Shown piece by piece: positions 1 to 7,367 of a DNA stretch of 7,367 nt. Below the pieces are notes generated by a model that was not told where the DNA came from, did not search any database, and worked only from the letters and a program-made list of their open reading frames with translations. The translations under genes and the position numbers were made by a program. The stretch lies in the NCBI GenBank assembly GCA_001313065.1, contig BBFD01000206.1, positions 1 to 7,367 on the forward strand. Reading direction: 5' to 3'. The first letter of the stretch is position 1. Each line of letters begins with the position of its first letter. Source of the stretch: Silvimonas sp. JCM 19000. GTDB taxonomy: Bacteria > Pseudomonadota > Gammaproteobacteria > Burkholderiales > Chitinibacteraceae.

Positions 1-2546
1 CAACTTGCTGGATCGAGGTCTCGGCCGCCCAGCGCGGCAACTGCCAGATCAGTTCAGGCGTGATGGTCTGGCCCAGTATGCGGCCCAGGCAGTGATAGCT
101 TTCCCACTGCGCCTCATCAAAGAACTGATCGTTAGTGCTTTGCTGCGGAAAATCCGGATTGCTGTCGGCGTAACCGATCAAATCAAAGTCCGGGTGCGGC
201 GCGCGGCGCGGCTTGACCACCAGCAGCGCGCCTATGCGCGGCAACTCGCCATTGCGCTTGCAATAGCGGATGCGACCCAGCAAAAAATGTTCGGGTCCGG
301 CTTCTTTGGTCAGCGTGCTGACGGTACCCACACTGGCCATAAATGCGTCGTGGTCGGGCCAGCGCTGCCGCAAGGCATCGGGGGCGAGGAATTCAATTTC
401 CACGCCGTAATCAATACGGGCCTTGCGGATCAGTTTTCCAGATCTTCAAACAAATACTCCGGATCAATACCGCAATCGGCCAGGATAATCACCGCCGGCC
501 GCCGCTTGAGCAGGCTATAGACGCCGGTATTGTCAAAATGCCCGCCATCTGACAAATACCAGTGCGGGTCATTCAGGCCCGGAAAGCGCGCCAGGCATTC
601 ACCGCAAATGGCCCAGTATTTGGCAAAGCGGTGTTGCCAGCGCCGGGCGCGGCTGCGGTGGTCGGCATCCATCGCGGCATTCGGCGCGCGCAGGCGCGGT
701 GACCAATAGCCCAGGCGCAATGCCGACAAAAAGAACAACGCGCTCAAACCACTGCGCGTGCGCGATCCCATGCCAGAACCTATGGCCGCGCCGGAAATCA
801 CCGTCCATTGCGCCAGCGTGGTGGCGGGCGGCAAGGCCGCAGCATCGGGAAACCGCGTGCCGGTTTCCACGCCCAGCCCGCTGACCGCCATGGCGATGCC
901 TTTGCGGTCTGCGTTATAGCTGTCGGTGCGGTCGTCCACAGTTTGATTGATGCAACAGTTGATCAGATGAATCGGGCCGCCATGTTTATGCGGAGCGTAC
1001 TGGCTCATCGGCGGATCGTCTCCGTCGACGAATTCGGAGATATTGCAAATCTGATCGGCAATGGTCGATGACACCGGGTCCAGCGGCGAGCCGGCGCGAA
1101 AGCGGCCGCCGACCCCGATATTGCCCAGCGAGATATACGCCCGCGCCATGCGCAAACGATAGAAGTAATGCAGCGAGGCAGATTGGCATGTTCCAGATCG
1201 CGCCCGGTCAGGAGCATATAAATCAGCAACGGCACCAGTAGCACCAGCCAGCGCAGCAAGCCTTGCCATAAGGGGGGATCGGCTTGGGCCGGCAGCGTCC
1301 ACGAAAAAAAACAAAAAAAGAACTGCAGCGCCACTGACCAGAGCAACAAGATAAACAGCAACAGCGCAATGCCGACGTAATGTGCAATGCGCTCGAGCGG
1401 GATCGAAGCGCGGGTTTTGGCTTCGAGTGCTTGCTGGAATACCCGCACCGCCAGCAAAACGATGCTGCTGGTTGACGCACCGGTCAGCAATGACCAGCCG
1501 TGTTCGCTATTGGCCAGGCGAAATGCCAATTGCCAGCTGAGGCATCCAGCCCACATGCCGCCAATAACAATCCGGCACCGTACAGGGCCCGGGTCAATCC
1601 CGCAGTGGCCCATTGTCGCAAGCCCGCGGGTGGCATCTGTTTGACGCGCAAATGGCAACTGGCCCAGGCCGCACTGAGCAAGCCCGATAACACGGCCAAC
1701 AACACCAGACTGGTGAACACGCTGGGGCTGATCTGATAAACATCCATCGAACACGGAAACACCGCCGCCTGCGCGGCATCGCGGGCGCATTCGGCGGCAT
1801 CGCCCAGCCCGTCCAGCACGGTGCCGCTGAGCGCGCCCACAAAGCATAAAACCAGCGCCGCCAGCGCCAGGGTCTGACGCGGGGTGCTGGTTTCGCTCTG
1901 GGAAAACCAGAACACGCCGATATGTTTGGCGAGGTAATACAACGCAATCGGCCACAGTAAAAAACCAGCACGACGGCAGGGTGACATTGTGCAAGGTCAG
2001 CCATGGGGTGCGCGGGCTGATCTGCAGCAGGTTTTCCAGTGCGTGGGGCAGGGTGACGATGCCGGCCAACAGCAGCATCAACAAGGCGACTTCAAATTGC
2101 GTAGCGATAAAACCGCGCAAGCCGGTGGCAAAAAAAACAAAGCCTGATCGCGCGCGCCGCCCGGCATCAGATAACGGCCGTTGCTACGCAGCCACCACAG
2201 CAAGGTCGAGTCGTCGCGGCGCATGCCGGATTGCACTTCTTCGGCGTTGGACGTTTCGATATCGCCCGCTTGTGCGGCATGCACGCGCAAGCCAAACAAA
2301 CGCCCGAACGCCGCGCCGATATAGCCGCCGCCCGAGACGGTGGACAAATAATCCACGTGTTCCAGCACGCGGTTTTTTGGCCAGCGCGCGCAATAAACCA
2401 AAGCAGAACGTCGCGCTACGGATTCCGCCACCGGATAAGGCAACGCCCACCACCGGCCGCTGCTGATCCGCCACCCCGGCATGACGTCGCCGTTCGGCAA
2501 TGACTTCATGTTCGAATTCCAGACCGGACGGCTCGGGATGTTCCAT
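1..2546 (-). CDS. Patatin-like phospholipase with internal multi-pass membrane domain (frameshifted as written, C-terminus outside window)
   Basis: Predicted serine lipid acyl hydrolase of the patatin family, membrane-bound; substrate unknown. ATG at 2544-2546 is chosen because GGGAG lies 8 nt upstream; another ATG at 2690 would add 48 poorly conserved residues. In order: oxyanion motif SGGGIRSATF (residues about 38-47), nucleophile region DYLSTVSGGGYIG (Ser about 71), LRSNGRYLMPGGARD, about seven or eight hydrophobic segments (residues about 135-460), a soluble part with GGPIHLINCCINQT and SGAAIGSGMGSRT, catalytic-Asp motif YLSDGGHFDNTGVY (Asp about 666), and a tail with STNDQFFDEAQWESYHCLG. 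At least 848 residues lie in the window. The frame breaks six times: A/T runs 2373-2378 (one base too many), 2130-2137 (two too many or one too few) and 1959-1964 (one too many), and single missing bases near 1520-1557, 1178 and 431. Between the breaks the frame is open and motif-rich, so I infer sequencing indels; a real pseudogene is the alternative. Transcribed divergently from the acetyltransferase gene. Confidence 0.85.
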
Positions 2547-2806
2547 GCGCAGCGCTCCCACAAGACGGGATGGTGACGGGGGCGAGCGAGGGCGGCCGGT
2601 CTGCGGAGCAATTGCCGGATATGGCAGGAGTATATGTGGGGCAAGGCGGCTTGCAACCGACGACGTTTGAACGGACACGATGCCCGGCACAGCCGACGCA
2701 GGCGGCCCCGCCTGGGTTGCGCCGCATTTTGTTTATGCGCAGAAATCAGCGACGATAACGCTGTCGCAACGCCCGCCTTCAACCCCTTTTTTTTAAAAGC
2801 CACGCC
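2547..2806. other. Divergent intergenic region between the patatin-like and acetyltransferase genes
   Basis: This 260-base stretch separates two divergently transcribed genes. It holds the possible minus-strand promoter (2629-2656) and the GGGAG ribosome-binding site of the patatin-like gene (about 2555-2559). On the plus strand I see only a poor -10 candidate, GATAAC at 2754-2759, with no good -35 box. A run of eight T (2787-2794) followed by AAAA lies just before the acetyltransferase start; it may be an AT-rich leader, and its length is doubtful given the run-length errors elsewhere. I see no convincing small gene or RNA here. Confidence 0.5.
2629..2656 (-). promoter_or_regulatory. Possible sigma70-type promoter of the patatin-like gene
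   Basis: On the minus strand, TTGCAA (2656-2651) and TATACT (2634-2629) are separated by 16 bases. They match the -35 consensus at 4 of 6 and the -10 consensus at 5 of 6 positions. The predicted transcript would have a leader of roughly 75 nt before the ATG at 2546, and the GGGAG ribosome-binding site lies inside that leader. The call rests on sequence resemblance only. Confidence 0.35.
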
Positions 2807-3253
2807 ATGCTGCAGTTTTGCCCCGTTAGCGCCGCCGATGCCCCGGCACTGGCCGATTTGCGTGCCGCCGCCATGCGTCCCAGTCTTGAACGGGTCGGCC
2901 GCTTTGATCTGGCCCGTGCCCGCGCCCGTTTGCTCGATGGTTTTGACGCGGCGCGCACCACGGCCGTTGATTACGCGGGCCGACGCGTTGGCTTCTTTGT
3001 GCTGGATGCGCCGCTGGCTGATGGCAGCGTCTATATCCGCCATCTTTATCTCAGCCCGGAGGCATCGGGCCAGGGCATCGGTAGCCAGGTCATGCAGCAT
3101 TTGTGCGCGGCAGCCGATGCGGGCGGCTATGCCTTGACGCTGGGCGCCTTGTTGGAAAGTGCGGCCAACCGCTTTTACCAACGCCACGGTTTTGTTGAAA
3201 CGCATCGCGATACCTTCGATATCTATTACCGGCGCCCGCCTCACGTCGGTTGA
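2807..3253 (+). CDS. GNAT-family N-acetyltransferase
   Basis: A small cytoplasmic acetyltransferase of 148 residues, the usual size for a single-domain GNAT protein, which transfers an acetyl group from acetyl-CoA to an amine. The substrate cannot be told. The central strand YIRHLYLSPE (about 76-85) leads into the acetyl-CoA pyrophosphate loop ASGQGIGSQV (86-95). The C-terminal motif is ESAANRFYQRHGF (117-129), the typical N-x-x-x-x-F-Y-x-x-x-G-F signature with its likely catalytic or CoA-contacting Tyr. In the loop, the position normally Gln or Arg (Q/R-x-x-G-x-G/A) is Ser87, a mild departure. ATG at 2807 is the only standard start before an in-frame stop at 2756; no clear Shine-Dalgarno sequence precedes it. 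The gene is intact, unlike its frameshifted neighbours. It lies 115 bases before macA on the same strand, but nothing ties it functionally to the pump. Confidence 0.9.
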   Translation: MLQFCPVSAADAPALADLRAAAMRPSLERVGRFDLARARARLLDGFDAARTTAVDYAGRRVGFFVLDAPLADGSVYIRHLYLSPEASGQGIGSQVMQHLCAAADAGGYALTLGALLESAANRFYQRHGFVETHRDTFDIYYRRPPHVG

Positions 3254-3297
3254 ATTGCGGTGCTGCCGCCGCTTATGTCTGCCTGTATCCATCGTTA

Positions 3298-3329
3298 CCG
3301 CTGCGCGCGACGGTTTTGCGCGACTGCGG
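3298..3329. other. Imperfect inverted repeat upstream of macA
   Basis: The arms 3298-3308 and 3318-3329 can pair as a 5-bp GC core (3304-3308 with 3318-3322), a bulged A at 3323, one G-C pair, a T-T mismatch and a further 4 bp, with a 9-nt loop. No T-run follows, so it is not a standard intrinsic terminator of the acetyltransferase gene. It lies directly before TATGAT (3331-3336), a good match to a -10 box but without a recognisable -35. It could be an operator or leader structure for the macAB operon, or chance in GC-rich DNA. The rest of the 3254-3368 gap shows nothing else I can support. Confidence 0.25.
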
Positions 3330-3368
3330 GTATGATCTTGCGGTCAATCGCTTGCCTGTCTCCTTCCG

Positions 3369-4532
3369 ATGAAATTAAAAAAAATTCCAAAGTGCGCTGG
3401 CTGCTCGGCGCGCTCGTAGTGGTGGTGCTCGCGCTGTTCGCCAGGCATTTTTTTCTTTAAACCCGCGCCGCCGCAGTACCTGAGCACGCCGGTCACCCGC
3501 ATGGATCTGGAAGACACCGTGCTGGCCAGCGGCACCATCAAGCCGGTGAAACAGGTCAGTGTGGGCGCGCAGGTAAATGGTCAGCTCAAGTCGCTCAAGG
3601 TGGCGCTCGGCGACCGCGTCAAAAAAAGGTCAGTTGCTGGCCGAAATCGACCCGGTGCTGCAAGAAAACGATCTGCGCAAAGCCGAGGCCGCGCTGGCCA
3701 ATGTGCAAGCGCAAAAGGCGTCCAAGCAGGCCTTGCTGGCGCAATACCAACTGACCTTGACCCGCCAGCAAACCATGTTCGGCCAGGACGCCAGCGCCAA
3801 AGCCGATCTGGAATCTGCGCAAGCGCAAGTGGATTCGACCAAAGCGGACCTGGCGTCACTGGATGCGCAAATCCGCGAATCGGCCGTCGAAGTCGATACC
3901 GCCAAAGCCAACCTCGGTTACACCCGCATCACGGCGCCCATGGATGGCGAAATCATTTCCATCGTCACGCAAGAAGCCAGACCGTGGTGTCGGCCCAAAG
4001 CGCGCCGACCATACTGATCATGGCCAATCTGGACACCATGACCATCAAAGCCCAGGTCTCCGAAGCCGATGTGGTACGGGTGAAAGCGGGTCAGCCGGTG
4101 TATTTCACCATCCTCGGCGCGGCGGACAAGAAGTTCTCCAGCACCTTGCGCGCGGTTGAACCGGCGCCGGAAAGCATCAGCACCGAAAGCTCGACCACCA
4201 CCACGACCAGCACCAGCACCACCACGGCGGTGTACTACAACGGCCTGTTTGATGTGCCCAACCCCGGCCATGTGCTCAAGACCGATATGACGGCGCAGGT
4301 CTCCATCGTGCAGGGCGCAGTCAAGCAGGTGCTGGCGGTGCCGGTCACGGCGCTGGGGCAGAAGGCGGCAGATGGTTCGTACACCGTGCGCGTGGTGGGG
4401 CCGGATGGTCATGCGCAGCCGCGCAAGATCACCACGGGCCTGAACAACAACGTCAATGTGCAAGTGCTGAGCGGCCTGGCATTGGGCGACAAGGTGGTGG
4501 TGGGCGATTCCACAGGTGAAGCCGGCCAGTGA
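3369..4532 (+). CDS. macA: MacA-like periplasmic adaptor subunit of tripartite ABC efflux pump (frameshifted as written)
   Basis: Membrane-fusion protein that links the MacB transporter to the outer-membrane channel and stimulates its ATPase (known for the family). After frame repair it is about 387 residues, close to E. coli MacA (about 371). Visible parts: basic N-terminus MKLKKNSKVRW, one membrane anchor (about 11-30), first lipoyl half with VGAQVNGQLKSLKVALGD (about 64-81), a long alpha-hairpin coiled coil rich in Ala, Gln and Lys (about 101-177), second lipoyl half YTRITAPMDGEI, then the beta-barrel and membrane-proximal domain with KAQVSEADVVRVKAGQPVYF and YYNGLFDVPNPGHVLKTDMT. A Ser/Thr tract (4191-4226) lies in the barrel domain. 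Four frame breaks: A-run 3377-3384 (one short or two long), T-run 3448-3454 (one extra), A-run 3621-3627 (one extra), and a missing G near 3976 (GAAGGCCAG expected). No Shine-Dalgarno is visible before the ATG at 3369, but this frame gives the typical charged start and anchor. The macB ATG follows 39 bases after the stop. Confidence 0.9.
4191..4226 (+). repeat. ACC/AGC-rich codon tract encoding a Ser/Thr stretch in MacA
   Basis: Twelve codons, almost all ACC, ACG or AGC, encode SSTTTTTSTSTT-like sequence in frame between the motifs VEPAPESIS and YYNGLFDVPN. E. coli MacA has only a short linker at this point. The tract is a low-complexity insertion in a surface loop of the beta-barrel domain, and such repeats can change length by slippage. 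From memory, PvdR-type adaptors carry a similar tract here, so it is probably a subfamily trait. Confidence 0.7.
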
Positions 4533-4571
4533 AGAAGATCAACATCGCGGCCCGCCGCCGGGGCATTGAGC

Positions 4572-6536
4572 ATGAGCCAGGCACCCAAGCCCTTATTACA
4601 GCTGTCCGGGCTGGAGCGGCGTTTTCCGGCAGGCGAAGAAGAAGTTCGCGTGCTCAAAGACGTCAATCTGACCATCCACGCTGGCGAGATGGTGGCGATC
4701 GTCGGCCAGTCCGGTTCGGGCAAATCCACGCTGATGAACATCCTCGGCTGCCTGGACCGGCCCTCCAGCGGCAGCTACAAAGTGGACGGCCGGGAAACCC
4801 GCGAGCTGGAAGGCGACGAGCTGGCCACGCTGCGGCGCGAATATTTTGGTTTTATCTTTCAGCGTTATCACTTGCTGCCGCATTTGAGCGCGGAAGAAAA
4901 CGTCGAAATCCCCGCGGTCTATGCCGGGGCCGACAAGCAGCAACGGCGCGCGCGCGCGCGGTCTTTGCTGGGCCGACTGGGTCTGGATAATCGCACCTTG
5001 CATCGGCCAGCCAGTTGTCGGGCGGCCAGCAACAGCGGGTGAGTATCGCGCGTGCCTTGATGAACGGCGGTGACGTGATTCTGGCGGATGAGCCGACCGG
5101 GGCGCTGGATAGCCACAGCGGCGAAGAAGTCATGAACATCCTGCGCGAGCTGCATCAGCGCGGCCATACCGTCATCATCGTCACGCACGATATGCAGGTG
5201 GCCAGCAATGCCCAGCGCATTATTGAACTGCATGACGGCGCGGTCATATCGGATCGGCCCAACGGGGTGCAAACGCCGGACCAGACCACCTTGCTGGATG
5301 CCAAACCCAGTGCCATGCAGGCCTTGTGGCAAGCCGCCTGGGGCCGCTTTGGCGAGGCCTTCAAGATGGCGTGGATTGCCATGGCATCGCACCGCATGCG
5401 CACTTTGCTGACCATGCTTGGCATCATCATCGGCATTACTTCGGTGGTGTCGATTGTGGCGCTGGGGCAGGGCGCACGGCAGAAGGTCATCAATGACATC
5501 AGCTCCATCGGCACCAACACTATCGATATCGTGCCCGGCAACGGCTGGGGCGACGACCGCGCCAGCACCATCCACACCCTGGGCGTGAATGATTTGAGCG
5601 TGCTGCAACAGCAGTTCTATATCGATAGCGCCACGCCCGGCGTCAGCGGCAGCGTGATTTTGCGCTATGGCAACGTCAAGGCTTCGGCCTCGGTCAGCGG
5701 CGTGGGCGAACAGTATTTCCGCGTGCGGGATATCGAGATGGCGGAGGGCCAGGCGTTCTCGACGGCCGATGTGCATCGTCAGGCGCAGAGCGTGGTGATC
5801 GACGACAACACGCGCAACAAGCTGTTCAAGACCTGGGAACAACCGGTAGGCAAAGTGATTTTTTCTTGGCGGCATGCCCGCCACGGTGGTGGCCGTGGCC
5901 AAGAAAAAAAGAAAGCGCCTTTGGCAATAACACCAGCCTGGAAGTCTATCTGCCCTACACCACGGCGATGGGGCGTTTGCTGGGCCAGACCTACTTCAAC
6001 AGCATTACGGTGCGAGTGCGTGACGGCATGCCCAACGATATTGCCGAAGCCAGCCTCACCCGGCTGCTGACGCTGCGCCATGGCACCAAGGATTCTACAC
6101 CAACAGCAGCGACAGCATTCTTAAAACCGTGGAGAAAACCACAGCCACGCTGACTTTGCTGATCTCGGCCATCGCGGTCATTTCGCTGGTGGTGGGCGGC
6201 ATCGGGGTGATGAATATCATGCTGGTGTCGGTAACCGAGCGCACCCATGAAATCGGCATCCGCATGGCGGTGGGCGCGCGGCAGAACGACATCATGCAGC
6301 AGTTTCTGATCGAGGCCGTGCTGGTGTGTCTGATCGGCGGCATGATCGGCGTGGTGCTGTCATTTGGCATCGGCGTGGTGTTTTCGATGTTTGTGAAATC
6401 CATGTCGATGCAGTTTTCGATCTTTTCGATTGTGGCGGCGTGCGTGTGCTCCACCTTGATCGGCGTGATCTTCGGCTATCTGCCCGCGCGCAATGCGGCA
6501 CGGCTTGATCCGATCCAGGCGCTGGCGCGTGAATAA
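4572..6536 (+). CDS. macB: MacB-like ABC transporter, fused ATPase-permease (frameshifted as written)
   Basis: Inner-membrane ATPase of the pump; as a dimer it drives substrate from the periplasm through the OMF channel by mechanotransmission (family knowledge). After repair it is about 654 residues, against 648 in E. coli. The N-terminal ATPase domain has Walker [10 protein letters not shown] (45-53), Q-loop [10 protein letters not shown] (Gln97), signature [15 protein letters not shown] (from about 149), Walker [13 protein letters not shown] (Asp173, Glu174) and H-loop VTHDMQ (His206). The first membrane helix is near 278-300, followed by a periplasmic domain ([14 protein letters not shown] region, [10 protein letters not shown]). 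The last three helices begin near 527, 575 and 614, with [20 protein letters not shown] between the first two, and the end is [18 protein letters not shown]. Four frame breaks: a missing base near 5010 (before LSGG), T-run 5859-5864 (one extra), A-run 5904-5910 (one extra), and a missing T near 6093 (KDFYTN expected). ATG 4572 is preferred over TTG 4566; neither has a clear ribosome-binding site. Repaired motifs are intact, so sequencing indels are the likely cause. Confidence 0.93.
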
Positions 6537-6579
6537 ACGGCGGCCGCTCGACATGCGTTATTTATCAGGTTGTCGTGTT

Positions 6580-7367
6580 ATGAAAACTTCGTTTCTTGCG
6601 CTGGCGCTGGTGGCCGGCGGCGTATTGAGCGGCTGCGGTAGCGCGCTGCAAACGCAATATCACACGCCCGCAGCCAGCATGCCGGCGCAGTGGTCGGGCG
6701 CGGTCGATGCGGTCAGTCCCAACCGCAGCGCGTGGTGGCACGCGTTTAATGATCCGCAACTGGACGCGCTGATCGAACGGGCGCTGGCCAGCAATAACGA
6801 TCTGGCCGTTGCTGGCTGGAAAGTGCGGCAGGCGCGGCTGCAGGCTGGTTTGACCGATACCAATCTGACGCCCACGGTCACCGTCGGCGCCAACGGCAGC
6901 ATCGAAAAGCCGCTTGATGGCGGCGCCAGTACGCGCGCTTATGGCGTGACCGGCTCGCTCAGTTATGAAATAGATCTGTGGGGCAAGCTGGCCCGGCAAC
7001 GCGATGTGACGCAATGGGAAGCCACCGCCACCGAGCTGGATCGGCAAAACACCGCGCTGACGCTGGTCGGCACCACCGCCGACTTGTACTGGCAGATTGC
7101 TTATTTAAACCAGCGCATTACCTCGACCGAGCAAAGCATCGCCTATGCCGAGCGCACGCTGGCGCTGGTCAGAACCCAGCATGCAGCGGGGGCGTCCAGC
7201 GGGCTGGATGAGGTGCAATCGGCGCAAGCGCTGGCCACGCAACGTGCTGGCCTGGCTACGCTGCTGCAGCAGCGCGAAGAAGCGCGCAATGCGCTGGCTA
7301 TCCTGTTTGATCAAGCCCCGGAACACCGCAGCGCCGAACTGGCGCAGCTGCCGCTGGGCGCGCTGCC
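6580..7367 (+). CDS. NodT-family outer-membrane efflux lipoprotein (OMF), 3' truncated by window end
   Basis: Outer-membrane channel of the efflux complex, expected to form a trimeric beta-barrel with a periplasmic alpha-helical tunnel and to dock onto MacA. The 262 residues in the window have no frameshift or stop; full-length family members are about 460-500 residues, so roughly half is missing on the right. A lipoprotein signal is clear: MKTSF, a hydrophobic stretch, then lipobox LSGC with acylated Cys19. Family motifs follow: WWHAFNDPQLDALIERAL (about 58-75), SNNDLAVAGWKVRQAR (about 77-92), and SYEIDLWGKLARQRD (about 128-142), the OEP-domain DLWG landmark. Long Ala/Gln-rich helices come after these. 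ATG 6580 is preferred to the in-frame ATG 6553 because it gives a standard short signal peptide; AGG lies 10 nt upstream. The gene starts 43 bases after macB and is surely co-transcribed with it. It resembles OpmQ-type channels, but no specific symbol can be assigned. Confidence 0.93.
   Translation, partial: MKTSFLALALVAGGVLSGCGSALQTQYHTPAASMPAQWSGAVDAVSPNRSAWWHAFNDPQLDALIERALASNNDLAVAGWKVRQARLQAGLTDTNLTPTVTVGANGSIEKPLDGGASTRAYGVTGSLSYEIDLWGKLARQRDVTQWEATATELDRQNTALTLVGTTADLYWQIAYLNQRITSTEQSIAYAERTLALVRTQHAAGASSGLDEVQSAQALATQRAGLATLLQQREEARNALAILFDQAPEHRSAELAQLPLGAL

Noticed and set aside
5..520. Plus-strand open frame of 171 codons at the left edge
   Set aside because: It is antisense to the conserved C-terminal part of the patatin-like protein (motif FPQQSTNDQFFDEAQ) and has no recognisable domain.
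3257..3269. Short hairpin after the acetyltransferase stop as an intrinsic terminator
   Set aside because: The stem is only 4 bp (GCGG/CCGC) and no T-run follows.
2547..3292. N-terminal extension of a minus-strand open frame running through the acetyltransferase gene into the patatin-like gene
   Set aside because: Only the part of this frame below about 2370 encodes patatin motifs. The upstream part is antisense to the intact GNAT gene and low in recognisable content; the real start is ATG 2546 in another frame, with a ribosome-binding site.
3621..3627. Programmed ribosomal frameshifting at the A-rich run in macA
   Set aside because: The same kind of break recurs at many places in three genes, including mid-domain sites where frameshifting would serve no purpose, and no stimulatory structure is evident. 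A run-length error explains it more simply.
3918..4463. Minus-strand open frame of 181 codons
   Set aside because: It is antisense to the second half of macA, whose barrel motifs are clear. The translation is compositionally biased.
4919..5902. Long open frame on the minus strand (327 codons)
   Set aside because: It lies entirely antisense to macB, whose ATPase and permease motifs are unmistakable. The His/Ala/Arg-rich translation has no recognisable domain and is typical of a GC-rich shadow frame.
6565..7047. Minus-strand open frame of 160 codons
   Set aside because: It is antisense to the outer-membrane lipoprotein gene, which has a clear signal peptide and family motifs.

Overview
The window is about 60% GC by eye and looks like chromosomal DNA of a Gram-negative proteobacterium. 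A betaproteobacterium (Neisseriales or Burkholderiales type) is my best guess from codon use and the style of the proteins; this is inference, and no taxonomic marker is present. I saw no tRNA, rRNA, CRISPR array, insertion sequence or phage gene.

Layout. Positions 1-2546, minus strand: most of a large patatin-like phospholipase with a membrane domain, whose C-terminus runs off the left edge. Positions 2547-2806: a divergent intergenic region with a plausible promoter for the patatin gene. Positions 2807-3253, plus strand: a small intact GNAT acetyltransferase. Positions 3254-3368: a short gap with an imperfect hairpin. Positions 3369-7367, plus strand: a three-gene efflux operon of macA (periplasmic adaptor), macB (ABC transporter) and a NodT-type outer-membrane lipoprotein cut by the right edge. 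The gaps inside the operon are 39 and 43 bases.

The three operon products should form one tripartite pump. MacB dimerises in the inner membrane and hydrolyses ATP. MacA hexamers bridge the periplasm. The OMF trimer is the exit duct. A dedicated OMF gene in the operon is like Pseudomonas pvdR-pvdT-opmQ and unlike E. coli macAB, which borrows TolC from elsewhere. The substrate cannot be read from the sequence.

The most striking property is technical. As written, the patatin gene, macA and macB are broken by about 14 single- or two-base frameshifts (six, four and four). Each can be located because family motifs continue in another frame. About half lie in A/T runs of 6-8 bases; most of the rest look like one lost base of a short G, C or T repeat. 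With these repaired, all three proteins are full length with intact catalytic motifs and no other stop codons. I therefore read them as sequencing or assembly indels in working genes, not decay, though the sequence alone cannot prove it. The acetyltransferase and the outer-membrane gene show no frameshift.

I found no convincing undescribed system. The most unusual biology is the patatin-like protein, whose catalytic motifs are separated by a long multi-pass membrane region.
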